From DASUUR01 sp036373975 (GTDB taxonomy: Bacteria > Patescibacteriota > Saccharimonadia > Saccharimonadales > Saccharimonadaceae), in contig DASUUR010000056.1 in the NCBI GenBank assembly GCA_036373975.1, positions 1 through 24,486 of the forward strand: a stretch of DNA of 24,486 bases, given 5' to 3'. Below the pieces are notes generated by a model. It had not been told where the DNA came from and ran no database searches. It saw only the letters and a list, made by a program, of their open reading frames with translations. Every line of letters begins with the position of its first letter. Position 1 is the first letter of the stretch. Position numbers and translations under genes: made by a program. This document shows positions 8,445-16,386 of the stretch, one piece after another.

Positions 8445-10478
8445 CTACTGGGTTCCTTGGCTAATGCCATCCCGCACAAGCATTGCAGTCATGTCAACAT
8501 CGCGCCCCAAGAAGTTACGAATTAGCACCTCGGGCAGTTCCTCGTCACCTCTTGCAAGCACTTCGGCTGCATACGCCCGCCCAGTTGCAGGACTGAGTAT
8601 GCCTTCTTTTTTAAAGCGAGAGAATAAGTCGGCCTCAATGGTTTCGGCCCACTTATACGAATAGTAGGCGGCTGCATAGCCACCTGCAAATATATGCGAG
8701 AAGCTGGCAATACTTGCTTCGTAGGGCGCAACAGATAGGGGCACAAAATCTTTTTTAATCTCGCGGGTGTATTCTAGGACATCTCGCGAGCCATCAAACT
8801 CTGTATGCAGCGCGAGATCAACCGTTGCAAAATAAAGTTGCCGCATTGCCGAAGCCGCAACACGGAAGGTACGTGCCGCAGTAAGTGCCTCGAGCGTAGC
8901 CTGGGGCAATACCTCGCCAGTTTTGTAGTGCTGCGCCATGCGCGTAATAATTTCTGGCTGCCAAACCCAGTTTTCCATAATTTGCGACGGTGCCTCAATA
9001 AAGTCCCATAGGCACTCCAGCATCGACTGCTCAGGTAGCTCAGTTTTACCAAGCGCAAAGTGCATAAAATGCCCGAACTCATGCCAAACTGTTTCGACAT
9101 CATGAATAGTTAACAGACTCGGCGTATCCTTAGTGGGTGGATCAAAGTTGGCTGCAACGTAGCCCAAATGTGGTCGATCGCTTGCCGAGCCCGTGCGTTC
9201 TGCGGCGTAGAAATCATTCATCCAGGCACCCCCCCGCTTGCCCGGACGAGTGAACCAGTCACACCAAACCGAGGCAATATGCCGATCGTTTTCATCGATC
9301 AAGTCATAGGACATAACATCTTTATGCCAGGTCTTTTGTGTATTTGGCCTAAAACGTATGCCATACAACGTGCCTAGTGTGTCAAACATCCCCTTAATAA
9401 CATTCTCGATAGGGAAGTACTCTTTGACCTTTTGCTCGTTAATACCGTGGTCTTGCTGGCGCTGTTTTTCAGCATAGTAAAAGTGTAAGCCGCTGTCGAT
9501 GTCGGTGATATCAAGCCCAAAGTTAGGATCATTCTCAAACTTACGCGCAAAAGCAAGCAGCGAGGCATGCTCCTTGATTGATGCTGGCTTGTAGCGAGCT
9601 GTCAGTTCAGCAATAAAATCCTTGGCCCGCTGTCCGGTTTTGATCATGCGATTCTCAAGTACGTAATCAGCGTAATCTTTGTAACCAAGTAGCTCAGCAA
9701 TCTCTTGGCGCAAGGCTAAAATATTCTTAGCAAGGGGCGCGTTCTTATCCGCGGCACGCGTATTCGACACCTTATGAAAAGCTTTGCGTGTTTCGCGCAC
9801 CTCACAGCGGGTCATGACCGCAACATAATTAGGCTCGTTATATGCAATCCAGTAGCCCGAGAGTTTTTTCTTTTTGGCCGCCTTATGAGCGGTATCAATT
9901 AGAGATTCATCGAGCCCGGCCAATTGGCTGCGATCGGTGATATGCAAGCCGGCTTTATCGTTCGCTTTCACAACATTCTGGCCGAACTCCGTGGTTGCCT
10001 CACTCAACTTGAGGCGCAGGGCTGTGAGCTTTTCTTTCTTGGGCTTTGGTAGCATAATCCCGCTGCGTTTGTAGTCACGAATCATTTCCGTGACTAGTTT
10101 TTTGCGGTTCGGCGGCAGAGCATCAAGGTGAGCGTCGGCATACTCTTTCAGTGCGCCAAACAGGCCCTCGTGCACCTGCACTTTGCTATGCAATCTCGAT
10201 GACACCTTTACGGCTTCTTCGTACGGCATATTCCACTCTCCACCAATTAAGGAATCGAGCGTGCCAACGATCGAGAGAACCGTGCCAAATTCATCTGCTG
10301 CGCGAGTAAAGGCCAGTACGGTGTTTTCGAACGTTCGATCCTTGGCCGGAATTTTCATAAGCGCGTCGTAGCGTTCCCAGGCTAATTTCTCGGAATGCTC
10401 AAGGGCTGCGGCAACATCTTCGGGCTTGTAGCGATCAAAGTGAACTTCATGAGTCGGGTGGAAGAATGAATTTGTCAT
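8445..10478 (-). CDS. M3 family zinc oligopeptidase (thimet oligopeptidase/Dcp-like)
   Basis: Zinc metallopeptidase that degrades short peptides, normally in the cytoplasm. From the ATG at 10478 it has 677 residues, the usual length for the M3A group. The active site HEFGH (H466, E467, H470) lies in VETVWHEFGHFMH, and the third zinc ligand is E495 in DFIEAPSQ. The long helical N-terminal half and the C-terminal FSHIFAGGYAAAYYSY motif also fit M3. No signal peptide is seen. A GTG 11 codons upstream (10511) is less likely, because TATACT lies just seven bases before the chosen ATG, suggesting a leaderless mRNA. The gene is divergent from the sortase gene across 35 bases. In an organism with few biosynthetic genes it may recycle imported peptides (inference). 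Confidence 0.95.
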   Translation of the reverse strand: MTNSFFHPTHEVHFDRYKPEDVAAALEHSEKLAWERYDALMKIPAKDRTFENTVLAFTRAADEFGTVLSIVGTLDSLIGGEWNMPYEEAVKVSSRLHSKVQVHEGLFGALKEYADAHLDALPPNRKKLVTEMIRDYKRSGIMLPKPKKEKLTALRLKLSEATTEFGQNVVKANDKAGLHITDRSQLAGLDESLIDTAHKAAKKKKLSGYWIAYNEPNYVAVMTRCEVRETRKAFHKVSNTRAADKNAPLAKNILALRQEIAELLGYKDYADYVLENRMIKTGQRAKDFIAELTARYKPASIKEHASLLAFARKFENDPNFGLDITDIDSGLHFYYAEKQRQQDHGINEQKVKEYFPIENVIKGMFDTLGTLYGIRFRPNTQKTWHKDVMSYDLIDENDRHIASVWCDWFTRPGKRGGAWMNDFYAAERTGSASDRPHLGYVAANFDPPTKDTPSLLTIHDVETVWHEFGHFMHFALGKTELPEQSMLECLWDFIEAPSQIMENWVWQPEIITRMAQHYKTGEVLPQATLEALTAARTFRVAASAMRQLYFATVDLALHTEFDGSRDVLEYTREIKKDFVPLSVAPYEASIASFSHIFAGGYAAAYYSYKWAETIEADLFSRFKKEGILSPATGRAYAAEVLARGDEELPEVLIRNFLGRDVDMTAMLVRDGISQGTQ

Positions 10479-10485
10479 AGTTATG

Positions 10486-10491
10486 AGTATA
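10486..10491 (-). promoter_or_regulatory. -10 box of the M3 peptidase gene
   Basis: TATACT on the minus strand, seven bases before the ATG. The expected start of transcription falls at or beside the first codon. No good -35 is seen. Confidence 0.5.
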
Positions 10492-10498
10492 CCTGAAC

Positions 10499-10504
10499 TA
10501 TAAT
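10499..10504 (+). promoter_or_regulatory. -10 box of the sortase gene
   Basis: TATAAT on the plus strand, nine bases before the ATG at 10514, giving a leader of only about three bases. Its -35 position would lie under the opposing M3 promoter. Confidence 0.5.
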
Positions 10505-10513
10505 AAGACACAT

Positions 10514-11137
10514 ATGGGATTACATGTTGCGCCGCTTCAACCTAAGAAAAGAGGTGGCTACCTACAAATAGGCCTAGCTCTGCTACTTATTAGTGGTGGG
10601 GGATATTTGCTATTCAATACCATGGCACCCCAACTTTACATGGGCCAGGCACTGAGCGAGTGGAATGAGCCTGTGGTACACGCTAAAGCCGCCAAGCTTA
10701 CGCAAGATAGAATATACATCCCCAAGATCAAACTAAACCTCACCTACAAGCCCGGTGGCGAAGAAGTGCTGAGTCAAAATGCTTGGCATCGTTTCCCTGA
10801 GCGTGGCAACCCTGAAAAAGGTGGCAACTTTATACTCGCCGGACATCGTTTCCAGCTTGGAATCCACCCCGGTGAAACTATCCGCAAGTCGCCGCTCTAT
10901 CATATTGATAAACTCACCGAAGGCGACAGTATTTTTGTGGATTTCAACGGCAAGCGTTACAAGTATCAGGTGACGCACCGCTACCAAGTACAGGCCACTC
11001 AAACAGAAGTTGAAGCTGCCAGCGGCGAGGATCGCCTGACGCTGTACTCCTGTGATTTGTACGATCCTAAAAAAATCCGTGTTATCGTACAAGCCACACA
11101 GGTCGCTAAGAACATCGACCCCGTGCAGCGATTTTAG
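10514..11137 (+). CDS. Sortase family transpeptidase
   Basis: Membrane-anchored cysteine transpeptidase of 207 residues. It has a short basic cytoplasmic N-terminus, one membrane helix (about 17-36, LQIGLALLLISGGGYLLF), then an extracytoplasmic sortase beta-barrel starting at DRIYIPKIKLN. The catalytic residues are H111 (ILAGHR), C180 (LTLYSCD) and R189 (IRVIV), in the correct order and spacing. Sortases join LPXTG-like proteins to the cell wall or build pilus polymers. No LPXTG substrate is evident in the window, and the subclass (D or E look most similar) is uncertain. The sigma factor gene follows after 36 bases on the same strand. Confidence 0.92.
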   Translation: MGLHVAPLQPKKRGGYLQIGLALLLISGGGYLLFNTMAPQLYMGQALSEWNEPVVHAKAAKLTQDRIYIPKIKLNLTYKPGGEEVLSQNAWHRFPERGNPEKGGNFILAGHRFQLGIHPGETIRKSPLYHIDKLTEGDSIFVDFNGKRYKYQVTHRYQVQATQTEVEAASGEDRLTLYSCDLYDPKKIRVIVQATQVAKNIDPVQRF

Positions 11138-11169
11138 TTGTAACTTTTTGTGATCACAAACTGTATATA
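11138..11169 (+). promoter_or_regulatory. Promoter/operator region before the sigma factor gene
   Basis: A TTGTAAC element (11138-11144) and a -10-like CTGTATATA stretch (11161-11169) flank a perfect 14-base palindrome, TTTGTGATCACAAA, at 11147-11160. The palindrome fills the spacer, where a bound dimer would block RNA polymerase. TGTAAC followed about 16 bases later by CTGTAT also resembles ECF-type promoters, so autoregulation by the sigma factor is possible (inference). Confidence 0.45.
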
Positions 11170-11173
11170 GAGT

Positions 11174-11698
11174 ATGCAAGAACATGACGAACCCGAGCTC
11201 ATTGCTCAAAGCATAGACGGTAACCACTTAGCATACGCGGAGCTAGTGAACCGCTATAAGAATGCATTGTATCGTCATTGTTTTGCAATTGTGCGCAATG
11301 AAGATGCGGCCGAGGATATTGCCCAGGATACGTTTATAACGGCATATTATAAACTACCCACATATGATTCAGCCTATCGCCTGAGTACATGGCTATTTAA
11401 GATAGCCACCCATAAAGCCCTCAACTGGCTCAAAAGAACAGCCCGTGAAGTAGCAGCAGAAGATGAGTTAATTGCCAGCGTAGCTTCAAGTTTACCGCAA
11501 CCCGATGTGGCGGCACTCAACAGCGAGCTCCATCAGGCTGTCGATAAGTTACAGCCACGCTACCGAGCAGTGATTAGCCTCTACTACTGGCAGGGCTTAA
11601 GCTATCAAGAAGTCGCCACCGTGCTCGCGGTGCCCGAGGGCTCCGTAAAGGGCTGGATGCGCCGTGCCAAAGATGCACTAAAAAAGGAGTTAGCATGA
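11174..11698 (+). CDS. ECF-type (sigma-70 family) RNA polymerase sigma factor
   Basis: Small sigma factor of 174 residues with only the two domains of the ECF group. Sigma region 2 covers about residues 20-90 (AELVNRYKNALYRHC, EDAAEDIAQDTFITAY, LSTWLFKIATHKALNWLKR). Region 4 covers about 118-172 (VDKLQPRYRAVISLYYWQGLSY, then the helix-turn-helix QEVATVLAVPEGSVKGWM). The ATG is at or within a few bases of the predicted transcription start. The TGA overlaps the ATG of the next gene (ATGA), the classic arrangement for an ECF sigma and its anti-sigma factor. Targets may include its own promoter. Confidence 0.93.
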   Translation: MQEHDEPELIAQSIDGNHLAYAELVNRYKNALYRHCFAIVRNEDAAEDIAQDTFITAYYKLPTYDSAYRLSTWLFKIATHKALNWLKRTAREVAAEDELIASVASSLPQPDVAALNSELHQAVDKLQPRYRAVISLYYWQGLSYQEVATVLAVPEGSVKGWMRRAKDALKKELA

Positions 11699-12600
11699 TG
11701 ATGACAGACATCGAAGAACTTCTGCAGCAGGGCGCTGCGCCTAAGCCACAGCGACCACTGCGTGCAGATTTTACCAATAGAATAATCGAAGGCATTGAGA
11801 CCCGCCCCAAAAAGTTGTCGTGGATCGATCGCCTTCGTGGAGTAGTGCATATGAAACTTGTTCACAAACCAATGATGGTCATTGCCACCGTAGGAGCCGT
11901 ATTGGCTATAGGGGGCACGGCCTTTGCCCTGACAAATTGGCCAACTATTTCAACCATGATTAGTGGCGAAAAAACACTTAAGTCTGGTAACCGAGTCGTA
12001 AAAATTGAAGCCGAAAATTGCGAATACACCAAGAGCCTCGATGGCAGTCAAAATAATTCCACCGCCTACTACGAAATCAAAAAGGACTCAAAACTTTCCA
12101 ACGAGCAGGTAGTAGCCATGATCCAGGGTATTTGCGAGGAGCAGCGCATGAACAACCTCGTTAACAAGCAGTTACGTGCACAGCACGAGGCCCTAAAAGG
12201 CAAACGCTCCGTGCTTGGTAGCCGAATGATGAAGGTCGAAGCAATCTCCAGCAAAAGCATGACGCTGTCATATGACGCGAAGTACAGCCACGCAGACAAG
12301 CAAACGTATGCCGTATCGCCTAGCGTACAGGTCTTTGCCTACGACACCCCAAGCCAGCTCCAGAATATTAAGGTTGGTGATGCTGTTGCGGTTGTCACAA
12401 GTGACTCACGCATGATAAGCCGTGAAACACCAGGGTATAAGGAAGACCCAAGCACCATGCGGGTAGAGGCGATCATCGAATTAAGTGCCCTCACCGGCAA
12501 CCCCGATGATTTCTACCATAAACTAGGTAGTGAGTTTGTACGTACCGAACCTGCCAAAAATGGCGATGGGTTCACCCGCGTCTACGATTTCAGTCGCTAA
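11695..12600 (+). CDS. Single-pass membrane protein, probable anti-sigma partner
   Basis: 301 residues. A cytoplasmic N-terminus of about 58 residues begins MMMTDIEELLQQGAAP and holds DFTNRIIEGIE. One membrane helix at about 60-80 (MMVIATVGAVLAIGGTAFAL) is followed by an outside domain of about 220 residues. That domain has two cysteines (C109, C147) able to pair, and a beta-rich part (MKVEAISSKSMTLSYD ... LQNIKVGDAVAVV) reminiscent of DUF5666-like folds. No zinc-binding HxxxCxxC anti-sigma motif is present. The call rests on topology and the ATGA overlap with the sigma gene, not on a recognised anti-sigma domain. It might sense envelope state and release the sigma factor after cleavage; this is inference. 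Confidence 0.6.
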   Translation: MMMTDIEELLQQGAAPKPQRPLRADFTNRIIEGIETRPKKLSWIDRLRGVVHMKLVHKPMMVIATVGAVLAIGGTAFALTNWPTISTMISGEKTLKSGNRVVKIEAENCEYTKSLDGSQNNSTAYYEIKKDSKLSNEQVVAMIQGICEEQRMNNLVNKQLRAQHEALKGKRSVLGSRMMKVEAISSKSMTLSYDAKYSHADKQTYAVSPSVQVFAYDTPSQLQNIKVGDAVAVVTSDSRMISRETPGYKEDPSTMRVEAIIELSALTGNPDDFYHKLGSEFVRTEPAKNGDGFTRVYDFSR

Positions 12601-12612
12601 GTCGCCCGCCCG

Positions 12613-12645
12613 CACAAGCGCAGTCTATGCTAGGCTGCGCTTGTG
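12613..12645. terminator. Hairpin between convergent genes
   Basis: CACAAGCGCAG (12613-12623) and CTGCGCTTGTG (12635-12645) form a perfect 11-bp stem with an 11-base loop. It lies between the anti-sigma stop and the ATPase stop and includes the ATPase stop codon. There is no clear U-tract, so it may act as a weak two-way terminator or an mRNA 3'-end stabiliser. Confidence 0.6.
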
Positions 12646-15375
12646 TTGCAGGAGTCGCTGCGCTTCGCGAACAGCAAGGAACAAGACAGCCGCACCAATT
12701 GCAAACGCCCAATCGATAAGCCCCAGCTGGCCACTCTTAAAGTAGCTGGCCACTACGGGGTTGTATACGATAGTCAGCACACAAGCCATCGAAAAAGCGA
12801 CGGCCGCCCAGAAGTGCCAATTATGTAGCTGGTATTTTGTGAATACACCACGAACACTACGCCGCTGAATAATATTCGCCAATTGACATACTACAATCGT
12901 TACATAGGTAAGCGTCGTAGCCTGAAAATAGAGAAGGGAAGTGGTATCGACAGTCTGTGCATCAACTCCTTGCCGCCCAAAAAACAGCAGATAGTTCACA
13001 AAGGCCGCACCGCCAATCAGTAGCCCACACCAGGCTAGGTCGGTTATATTCCGCCAGTTCATAATATGCTCTTTTGGATCGCGTGGCGCCTCTTTCATGG
13101 TCTCGCCCTCGGCTTTATCCCAGCCTAGCGCGGCAATAGGGAAGAGCTCCGCCAGCAGGTCAATCGCCAAAATCTGAATAACACCAATGGCAAGGGGAAT
13201 GCCCAATAAACTCATAACAATCAGGCTTAAGATATTTACTACCAGCTCGGCAAAGTTAGACGTAAAACAGCTAAGCGTGCTCTTTTTAATATTGGCAAAG
13301 ATTGTCCGACCATACTGCACCGCACGCACTAATGTGTTAAAACTATCATCGAGCAAGATAATCTCTGATGATTGCTTTGCGACGTCAGTGCCCGTTACCC
13401 CCATAGCGACACCAATATCGGCACGCTTTAGGGCGGGCGCGTCGTTTATGCCATCACCGGTAACCGCCACTACTAAACCGGCTTGCTTTACCAAAGTGAC
13501 AATCCGCATCTTGTCCTCAGGGTCAACTCGGCTGAAAATAGTTGAGCCAGCGAGAACTCTTTTAAGTACTGCTTTGTCGCTCATTGCATCGAGCTGCTCC
13601 CCGGTGACTACCGTCATCTCACCAACCTGATCAAGCCCGGCCTTGCGTGCAATCGCTTCGGCTGTTAAAGCAAAATCGCCAGTGACAATATTAATCTTAA
13701 TGTGTGCCTGCTGGGCGGCAGCGATGGCTGCTGGTACGTCATCACGCAGGGGGTCGCTCATACTGACCATGCCCATAAAAGTAAGGTCGGTTTCAAGTTG
13801 CTCGATCGTGCCCTCTTTAGCAAGTGAAAGCGGCATTTCACGACGTGCGTAGGCCAAGTTGCGCATAGCGTCTTGGGCCCATTCGGTATGTTTCGCAATG
13901 ATCTGACGGCGCTGCGCATCGGTCAGTTTTTGTACCCGACGTCCATCCCATATGTGTGTGCATCTTTCAAGCACATTCTCGGGTGCTCCTTTGGTATATG
14001 CCACCGCAGTAGTGGCATTGAATTGCCGCACCGAAGTCATACGCTTACGCGCCGAGTCAAAGGTAAGTTCGCAGATCTCGGGGAGCTTTGCTTGCCAACT
14101 CTCGATATCTACTCGCGCCTTGCGTGCCAGGGTGATTAACGCGCCTTCGGTGGGATCACCCAAGCAGTACCACGAGCGGTGTGTGTCATCAGGTGGCAGC
14201 ACCTTTGCATTACTCGCTAATGCTCCGGCGGCAAAAAACTCTGCAAAGGCATTCGTTTGCTTGAGGGCTAGAGGCCGACCTTTCGCGCGGATCTCACCAT
14301 TCCATTCATAGCCGGTGCCCGTTACTTCGTACACTGTATCTGCTACATATAGTTGCTGTACGGTCATTTCATTCTTGGTCAGGGTACCGGTTTTATCGGT
14401 GCATATAATATGTGTGGCACCAAGCGTTTCGACAGCACTCAGCTTTTTTACTAAGGCCTTAGCGCGAGCTAGCTTGCCTGCGGCTTGAGCGAGGGAGGTA
14501 TTGATTTCTGCAGGTAAGCCCTGGGGCACAAGCGAACTAGCAAAGCCAACCGCAAACAAAAAAGCATCTTTGAGCGCCATATCGGCCTGCATAGCGACAA
14601 ACAACAAAATTAAACACAGGATCACCACACCGTAAGTAACGCGCGTAGCGATATGTCGCAATTCACGCTGTAATGGGCTCATTTCTTGCACCGTCGCCTG
14701 GCTCAGGCTGGCTATACGACCAAGTTCGGTATCCCCAGCAGTTGCCACCACCAAGCCCTTGGCCTCGCCAGTCGCAACGGTCGTCCCCATGAACGCCAGA
14801 TTATGGCGATTGTTCAGCGGTACAGCCTTGCTTATGACATGAGTAAACTTGCGGGTTGGATCGCTCTCGCCCGTAAGCGCGAAGTCGTTCGTTGAGAAGG
14901 CAAGTTCATCAATTATCCGCACGTCTGCTGGCACCGAATCGCCCTCGACCAGGCGCACAATATCACCAGGCACAAGCTCGCGCGAGGGGATTTGCTCAAG
15001 CTTGCCATCTCGATATACCTGCGCAAGCGGTGTAACGAGCTTTTCGAGCGCTTGCATTGTTTTCTCGGCACGATATTCCTGGAAGAAGCCGATCAATGTG
15101 TTAAATGACACTAAAACAACTAATATGATGGCCGTGCGAGCATCTTGCAGATACCACGCCAGCAAAGCGCTGGCCACGAGCAGGACGATCATGAGGTCTT
15201 TAAACTGACGGAGGTACTTTCGCCACCATTGCTCGCGGTGCCCGACCGCAATGCTGTTTGGCCCAAACTTTTCTTGGCGTACGGCCACTTGATTGCCCTT
15301 TAGCCCATCAGGGGAGGTGTTGAACTGCGCCAGAGCTGCATCAGTAGTTAAAAGGTAGGCGGGCTTTTTTGTCAT
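12625..15375 (-). CDS. P-type cation-transporting ATPase (P2/SERCA-like)
   Basis: Ion pump of 916 residues with about ten membrane helices. The N-terminal cation ATPase domain includes LLTTDAALAQFNTSPDGL. TGES (168-171) is the dephosphorylation motif, D327 in DKTGTLTKNE is the phosphorylated Asp, and GDGINDAP (640-647) is the hinge motif. Ion-site residues differ from SERCA: M4 reads PQGLP (Q285 in place of the Ca-binding Glu), M5 keeps N707 and E710, and M6 has D739, A742 and E743 in place of Asn, Thr and Asp. The ion is therefore uncertain. I chose ATG 15375, because TATAAT stands exactly six bases before it; a TTG at 15399 is less likely. It is divergent from the TIM-barrel gene. Confidence 0.93.
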   Translation of the reverse strand: MTKKPAYLLTTDAALAQFNTSPDGLKGNQVAVRQEKFGPNSIAVGHREQWWRKYLRQFKDLMIVLLVASALLAWYLQDARTAIILVVLVSFNTLIGFFQEYRAEKTMQALEKLVTPLAQVYRDGKLEQIPSRELVPGDIVRLVEGDSVPADVRIIDELAFSTNDFALTGESDPTRKFTHVISKAVPLNNRHNLAFMGTTVATGEAKGLVVATAGDTELGRIASLSQATVQEMSPLQRELRHIATRVTYGVVILCLILLFVAMQADMALKDAFLFAVGFASSLVPQGLPAEINTSLAQAAGKLARAKALVKKLSAVETLGATHIICTDKTGTLTKNEMTVQQLYVADTVYEVTGTGYEWNGEIRAKGRPLALKQTNAFAEFFAAGALASNAKVLPPDDTHRSWYCLGDPTEGALITLARKARVDIESWQAKLPEICELTFDSARKRMTSVRQFNATTAVAYTKGAPENVLERCTHIWDGRRVQKLTDAQRRQIIAKHTEWAQDAMRNLAYARREMPLSLAKEGTIEQLETDLTFMGMVSMSDPLRDDVPAAIAAAQQAHIKINIVTGDFALTAEAIARKAGLDQVGEMTVVTGEQLDAMSDKAVLKRVLAGSTIFSRVDPEDKMRIVTLVKQAGLVVAVTGDGINDAPALKRADIGVAMGVTGTDVAKQSSEIILLDDSFNTLVRAVQYGRTIFANIKKSTLSCFTSNFAELVVNILSLIVMSLLGIPLAIGVIQILAIDLLAELFPIAALGWDKAEGETMKEAPRDPKEHIMNWRNITDLAWCGLLIGGAAFVNYLLFFGRQGVDAQTVDTTSLLYFQATTLTYVTIVVCQLANIIQRRSVRGVFTKYQLHNWHFWAAVAFSMACVLTIVYNPVVASYFKSGQLGLIDWAFAIGAAVLFLAVREAQRLLQHKRSLA

Positions 15376-15381
15376 AGCTTT

Positions 15382-15387
15382 ATTATA
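15382..15387 (-). promoter_or_regulatory. -10 box of the P-type ATPase gene
   Basis: Perfect TATAAT on the minus strand followed by six bases and then ATG. Standard -10 to +1 spacing puts the first transcribed base on the A of the start codon, predicting a leaderless mRNA. Confidence 0.6.
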
Positions 15388-15418
15388 TGGCAGATTCAAG
15401 CCGCACTACGAAATACGA

Positions 15419-15424
15419 TATTAT
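15419..15424 (+). promoter_or_regulatory. -10 box of the TIM-barrel gene
   Basis: TATTAT seven bases before the ATG at 15432, again predicting a leaderless start. Its -35 position (about 15395-15401) overlaps the region that the opposite ATPase promoter would occupy. Confidence 0.5.
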
Positions 15425-15431
15425 AAAGTCT

Positions 15432-16343
15432 ATGCCAAATACCATTATTAGTTCCGCCAACCTGAACCTACCGATTCGTCGGGCCATGGTAGGTGGGCAC
15501 GAAAGCCATGCAGAGTTTCTACAGCAAACTGGATATGACGGGTTCGAAGTCCACCCAACCCGTAGCCGGTTTACCGCCGAAATCCTACTGGGCGCCAAGG
15601 CAATCAATCTCGTTACTTCACTGCATCAATCTTTCCAAGATGCCAATCTGCGTGATCTTTTGCATGGCAGCAAACCCTTAAACCTACAAAATGTCGCATT
15701 TGCCAGTATTTTACCAGAGCGCAAGGCGTCAATGCGCTATCTTACCAGCCTACAAGCACGGCTTGAGCAGCAAGTTCCCGCCGTGCTTTACCCTGAGCAA
15801 CAGGGAACGCCCCGGATCTTCAATTTTGAGCATGAACAATACGACGGGGTGTTTGCGAGCCGCCTCTGGCAACCTACCGCCGAAGTATTGCAGCGATGGG
15901 GAGTGCTGGTGCGTGACACCGACACCGCAATTCGGGGCATGCTCCGTGCCATGAAGAAGGAGGGTTTTGACAATCTGTGCATCGACACCTTTCACTGGCC
16001 AGCAACCCAAGACGGGGAATCGTATATGCCGCCGTGGCAAGAGGCACTACCGCAACTCGCAGCAGCAGGACATATTAAAGAGGTGCACTTTGGACCAGCG
16101 CGCCCAGACTTTAGCGACGATAGCTCCCAGCTCAAACAAATTTTAAGAGGCAACATTGCCAACACTGAATCAGGGCAAATGCTAGCCACAGTTGCAGAAA
16201 ACATGCACTGTGGCGAAACGCCCTATGTTGTTACCGAACTCACGCATGCAGCCGTCACCCAACTAGGCTACACTGACTACACAGGCGTGCATCGGGACCT
16301 TGTACAAGCTATCCGCGAGACCGTTAGCCAACACGCAGCATAA
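15432..16343 (+). CDS. Xylose-isomerase-like TIM-barrel protein
   Basis: 303 residues beginning MPNTIISSANLNLPIRR. The layout suits the AP endonuclease 2/xylose-isomerase-like TIM-barrel superfamily: a first strand (TIISSANL), the strand 2 segment YDGFEVHPTRSRF, and C-terminal strands carrying possible metal ligands in LCIDTFHW, KEVHFGPAR and YVVTELTH. Family members act on sugars, sugar phosphates or abasic DNA; I cannot choose between these. The start is set at 15432 because of the -10 box seven bases upstream and because the protein then begins at strand 1; an ATG at 15387 would add 15 residues. It is the only gene in its unit, since the next gene appears to have its own promoter. Confidence 0.7.
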   Translation: MPNTIISSANLNLPIRRAMVGGHESHAEFLQQTGYDGFEVHPTRSRFTAEILLGAKAINLVTSLHQSFQDANLRDLLHGSKPLNLQNVAFASILPERKASMRYLTSLQARLEQQVPAVLYPEQQGTPRIFNFEHEQYDGVFASRLWQPTAEVLQRWGVLVRDTDTAIRGMLRAMKKEGFDNLCIDTFHWPATQDGESYMPPWQEALPQLAAAGHIKEVHFGPARPDFSDDSSQLKQILRGNIANTESGQMLATVAENMHCGETPYVVTELTHAAVTQLGYTDYTGVHRDLVQAIRETVSQHAA

Positions 16344-16348
16344 GCACT

Positions 16349-16377
16349 TTGCACTTCAAACCAAGGTAGGATATACT
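16349..16377 (+). promoter_or_regulatory. Promoter of the unlinked prepilin gene
   Basis: TTGCAC (16349-16354), a 17-base spacer and TATACT (16372-16377), nine bases before the ATG at 16387. The predicted leader is about three bases. Confidence 0.5.
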
Positions 16378-16386
16378 GCTTGGGTT

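Noticed and set aside
11147..11160. Palindrome read as a CRP/FNR-type site
   Set aside because: The TGTGA and TCACA half-sites overlap with no six-base spacer, so it does not have CRP geometry; kept only as an unassigned operator-like element.
10733..11227. Minus-strand ORF of 164 codons across the sortase and sigma genes
   Set aside because: It lies opposite two genes with clear catalytic or domain motifs and its product has no family pattern.
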